Of a stretch of DNA of 64,000 nucleotides, positions 59,875 to 64,000 are shown in pieces; the first letter of the stretch is position 1; each line of letters starts with the position of its first letter. The DNA is from Saururus chinensis. Its lineage: Eukaryota; Streptophyta; Magnoliopsida; Piperales; Saururaceae. The stretch spans positions 15,680,501 to 15,744,500 of the forward strand of contig CP141146.1 of NCBI GenBank assembly GCA_035235625.1, read 5' to 3'. The translations under genes and the position numbers were made by a program. A model generated the notes under the pieces. That model was given only the letters and a program-made list of their open reading frames with translations. It had not been told where the DNA came from and made no database searches.

Positions 59875-62240
59875 TTCACCTCGTATTTATAAGTTCCAGT
59901 AAGAAATTTCAATGGGCAATGCAGCATTGGCTAAGAATGCAATCGACCAATTCCTTTAGGCCTTGGGACGAGGGATAAAAAATGCATGATATCGTGATTC
60001 TTAACTATTTTTGTTGGAAATGCAAGCCTCGATTATCTAGTTGTCAAGAGCATTATTGTTAACATAAAAAGTAATAGATAATTTTCACTCATTGGTATTA
60101 GGTGCACTTCTCCAAAGTCTAAAGTCTTCTGGCACTTCGGCAGTTTTCAGGATTAAGTTACTTGTAACAAACATTCTATAATCACCTTTTAGACTTTGTG
60201 TTATTGTAGCTGGTGGACACTAATCTAGAACTTGTAGCTGTCCTAATGTCCGCATACAGCATAGAAGATTTCTATATTCCTTATTAGTGTCAATATATAT
60301 TCTGCATTTCTTCGCAAACTTTATTGTGATAATGAATGGTGAGGGAATTCTTTGTGGCTCCATAAAATTGTGTTGTTAATGAACCTCTGCATGTCTGAGT
60401 GCAATACATGTTTCAATTCAGGCTTATCTATATGGTCACATAATAATTGGATTACTGCATTTGATTATAGTGATGAAAGTAATTTCCTCTCATATTTTTA
60501 ACTTGATTCAGGAATTTGTATGTGCTTGATTTAAGCTCTACAAACTAATCTATGATGAAACCACCTTCTTTGTGGGGTGTGGAGGTCCTCTCTCCCCATG
60601 GCCATTTATGTGTTCACCATTTCTTATTTCTTTATCCATAACCATTTTATTAACTAAACAATATGAGTTATTCATATGCATTCTATCTACTATTGCTAAC
60701 AATATTTTTTGGAAGACATGCAATGGAATAATTCATATAAAATTAAGGTTTTTCAAATAATTTTGAAAATATGTCTCTATAAAACTTGTGGACATGAGTA
60801 CAAGTTTAGCAAACACATTTACATGGAGATATTATAACAAATACCCCTAATAGCTAGATTGGAATTAAGGATTCACATGTTCTTGAGTTGGAGAAAATTT
60901 AAGGATAGTGATATTCCTATGCAACTTTTTCTACACCCACAAGCCTTAGAAAAAGTGAATCTCATGTTGTTAGGTAGGACTTACTTTCACTATCTAATCA
61001 AATGTGGTGTAAAGCCTATGGTGTGGAGAAAATGATGTATGAATATCATTTTTCAAATTGAATCCTCAATTATAAATAAATTGACAATATCATATGCCTA
61101 AAGTTATTCTTTGCTAAAGAAATATTAGAAATGAAACCTAATCAAACTAGTAGATGTGTCTCTTGCGTCCTTTCCAAATTTACCCAAATTTGTAAGTGTT
61201 TATTACCTGCAAAAGAGATCACTTTCACCATAAAGGATGTTAAGTTTAATAAATATATTTAGTGGAATAAATCAATTTATACTTTACATTATATTCAATC
61301 ATTAATAAAAATCAGCTCACAATATACATAGTAATATCATGTCGGTTTGTAAAGGCCAAACTAGGTCTAAATATAGTTCCTTTAGTTCAAAATTTTACTT
61401 AAGAACTTGAGATATATTTCCTCATGTTGTAAAAATCAAAACAATTTTTTTACATTATGCACTAAAAGTTTTGCGTCTAAAGAATATAAAAATAAGTCAA
61501 ACTACACGAGCCCTTAGTACCTTTATCAAAGCTACATCTATGAACCCTATCTCTAGCTTGCTTCATGTTATCATCAGTACGATGTATGGTGCCTAGAAGG
61601 TGTTGGTTGACAGGACCATGACTTAGATCCTCTCTCTCGTCAAATGTTGACCTTGGTCTTCCCTCCATCCTTTATGGTCGAATGTATACTTTTCTCCATG
61701 GACATTTGCACAACAAGCTAGCATTTCCCCAAACACTTTCTAGGATTTTATAGTGTTAAGGAGTTAGGATTCATAAAGGTGGAGATCAGTTCGAGGGGGA
61801 GAACCTACAAGAGCAGGCAAATGACCACGCATATGAGAGACCTTGCAGATGTAGGCCATCAAATGTTGCACTAGAGGACTTTGACTTTAAGGACCCTCTC
61901 CTCCTAGTTACTTATGGAGAGATTATGGATATTCAATGGGAGATGCATGTGCATTTCGATAGAAAATGGGACATGATTCGTTGGATTCCAAGATATGTTA
62001 CTAGTTCTAATGAGGAGGATATTTGATGTTTCTGACATTGTTTATTGTTTGTTTCAGTTCATGACATATTTTGTACTTCATTATGCTTTGTATCATGAAA
62101 CTAAGTATTTGAGACATTGGATATTTGTATGCATTTTTATGACTTTTTTTATTATATGTTTGACTTCTATGCTATGTAGTTCATAGAGGAACGTTATAGC
62201 TCTTGCACACATAAGTTGCTCCTGGTTTGTTTAAAAAACT
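59875..62240. other. 3' flank of the A-T-propeller gene and intergenic DNA
   Basis: The 3' UTR begins directly after the stop. Beyond about 60400 no gene is recognised. A short protein-like phrase at about 61876-62025 (DFKDPLLLVTYGEIMDIQWE and following, ending in a stop) may be the end of a transposon-encoded protein. The rest is AT-rich. Confidence 0.45.
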
Positions 62241-62289
62241 TAATTTACTCCGATCTAGTTTTTTGAACCCTTAGTTCGAGTCCGATCTC

Positions 62290-64000
62290 GGGCCAAGGTA
62301 TTACATTAGTCCATAAACAAGTTCAAAAAATATAAACATCATCAACTTTTGTCTTACTCAATACATCATATCATAGACAAATAATAAAGGCGCATAATAA
62401 GTCAAATGTATACATAAGTCAATAGAGATCGGTCTACCAATGGAAACACGTCCATCCCAAGGAGCTTTGAATTCAAAGACCTACAAAAGCTTCTAAAACA
62501 TATGGGGCTAAAGATTGAGAAAATAATTATTTTTACACTTAGTAGTAAAATTCTAATCAGTGAACTCTGTAAGTTCATACATAGATGTATTTATAAAACT
62601 TTAACTTGAACCATAATATAATTCATTCATGCTCATATATATACCATCTTACCATATATTCTTACACTTTATATTACTCTTAATTATACTCATACTATCA
62701 TACTCAAATTCTTACACATATAATCATACTTAGAAACTTACACTCACAATTTTGCTTAAAACTTTCACTTACAATCTTGTGCAAAAACTTACAAACTTAC
62801 CCATTTAGTCGTAATACCACTAAGGCATCACCATAACCTTTTAGGAGCAACTATATGTCATGGGCTTTTCTAAAAGCACGACACACTTATGTTTATGAGA
62901 CACATGATCAAACTAGTAAGAGTAAATCAATATACTACTTACTTGAGCTTGTAAATGCTCACATTGGCGGGCCGTATAGTACAAACTAAGGGAAAAAATC
63001 ATACAGTACCTCTTTGGGCAAAAATCTTACACTGATACATATGGGCAGAATTATACAGTGTCATCTATAAGTAGAAAATCATACAATGTTATCAATAGGC
63101 AGAAAGTAACAACGCTCTCAACATAGCATCAGACGTATTGATTTAAATACAACACCAAGACAACATCTTATAGGATAACACCATGATAAGACATGAGAAT
63201 ATCGATTTTTGATCTGTGTATAGCATAAACAAAATGAGAAAAATAAAGTGCGTCTAACTCGCAATTAAGTGACAACATTTATTTTTCCCTTTTAAACAAA
63301 ATAAGTACTAATTTTGTTCAAATTAACGTGCCTAATTTCAATGTGTTATAATGAGAATTTTACAATCAAATCAGCAAATAAAATACACAAGAATTTTTAC
63401 ATGAAAATCCAATCAGGGAAATACCACGGGACCCTCTATCCAGATCAACTATGTATTATGTAAACCTGAAATTATAGAATTACCAATTACAAAGACAAAA
63501 CTTCTTATTTCTCTTCAAACAATTGGTTCTCCACGTTATTCTTAAGTTATGAATCAACCACTCCTTAGTTGTTTATCGGTTATAGCTTGATTTTCTCTTC
63601 CTTTGTGCTCATTCATCAAAGTAGATCTTTCATCTCCTCATTGGAATAAATCTTATATTTTCTTGATCTTTTCAACAATAATATTTAGAAAATAACATTT
63701 TTTACATGTGTTTTTGTACTCTAATCTCATATCTAATCATTCTTTTAAATCATTTTCCTGCAGACACAGCTAAAGACTTAGCCTATCCACGTTCGTGACT
63801 ATATAACATTTTAAATGTCAATTGAAATGACAGTTAAAACTTCAAATGGGCATGGCCTACTCTACAAGCCATCTGCATCATCGCAGTGCTTATACAATTT
63901 TTTTAAAGTTTTATTTTTATTTTAAAATAAAATTTAAAATTTCAAACGGCCGTAATTCCTTACCCTGAATTTGGAATTGTGCGTTCTTTATATTGTTGCA
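62290..64000 (-). mobile_element. Second LTR-like block of the solo-LTR lineage, cut by the window edge
   Basis: The last 110 bases (TTTTATTTTTATTTTAAAAT, then GGCCGTAATTCCTTACCCTG, then GTGCGTTCTTTATATTGTTG) match, base for base in most places, the solo LTR at about 22265-22360 (TTTTATTTTAATTTC, ATCGTAACTTCCTATCCCGA, TGCGCGTTCTAGGTATCGTT) in the same orientation. Leftward, weaker correspondences continue (for example the CTCTGTAAGTTCATAC word versus the ACTCAGTAGGTTT word). It is strongly decayed compared with the solo LTR. Confidence 0.5.
62974..63107. repeat. Short tandem repeat, about 27-bp units, five copies
   Basis: Units of the form ATACAGTnnnnnnnnnnGGGCAnAAATC recur: GTATAGTACAAACTAAGG, ATACAGTACCTCTTTGGGCA, TTACACTGATACATATGGGC, TATACAGTGTCATCTATAAG, ATACAATGTTATCAATAGGC. 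Each is separated by AAAAATC/AGAAAATC-type words. Imperfect array within the LTR-like block. Confidence 0.8.

Noticed and set aside
62270..62306. tRNA-like T-arm word AGTTCGAGTCC
   Set aside because: No matching acceptor, D or anticodon arms could be folded around it. It is probably part of the LTR-like block.

Overview
The window is nuclear DNA from a flowering plant. The genes are intron-rich, intergenic DNA and introns are AT-rich, and transposon remnants are abundant. The first exons of two genes are strongly GC-rich while their later exons are not, which is typical of monocots. Long, TE-loaded introns argue against a compact genome. I cannot name the species.

Four genes can be supported, all on the + strand. 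(1) At 2-1874 is the 3' part of a class I (DAD1-like) phospholipase A1 with the GHSLG serine-lipase motif. (2) At 17427-17972 is a single-exon B3-like (DUF313-type) protein that ends in a basic stretch and a CaaX-like CSVI. (3) At 32343-35561 is VPS25, an ESCRT-II subunit of 179 aa in six coding exons, with an ATG-free 5' leader exon near 27.6 kb. (4) At 39721-59874 is a 17-exon gene for an NRPS-like adenylation domain, a phosphopantetheine carrier domain and a C-terminal PQQ-type beta-propeller. It is the plant counterpart of animal AASDH/ACSF4-U26, called acyl-activating enzyme 19 in Arabidopsis. All 16 introns I placed are GT-AG and the joined frame is open for 1233 codons.

Between the genes lie mobile elements in several states of decay: a minus-strand chromovirus integrase and chromodomain remnant (2.4-3.4 kb), a probable LTR (4.3-5.55 kb), a nearly full-length but broken hAT element (about 6.6-12.6 kb) carrying a (TA)n/(GATA)n microsatellite in its transposase, tandem repeats (14.3 and 15.0 kb), a degraded unknown gene (19.9-22.7 kb) split by a 1825-bp solo LTR with a perfect 5-bp target duplication, retroelement-like repeats (23-27.3 kb), foldback MITEs (23.7, 36.1 and 38.7 kb; the last with a 9-bp target duplication), three related Stowaway-like MITEs (16.65, 37.16 and 40.2 kb), a Copia gag remnant inside an intron of gene 4, and a second LTR of the solo-LTR lineage at the right edge.

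The four genes are not functionally linked in any way I can see; this is ordinary plant gene order. The most interesting objects are the A-T-propeller enzyme, the possibly prenylated B3-like protein, and the solo LTR whose U3 carries five consecutive CpG palindromes just upstream of its TATA box.
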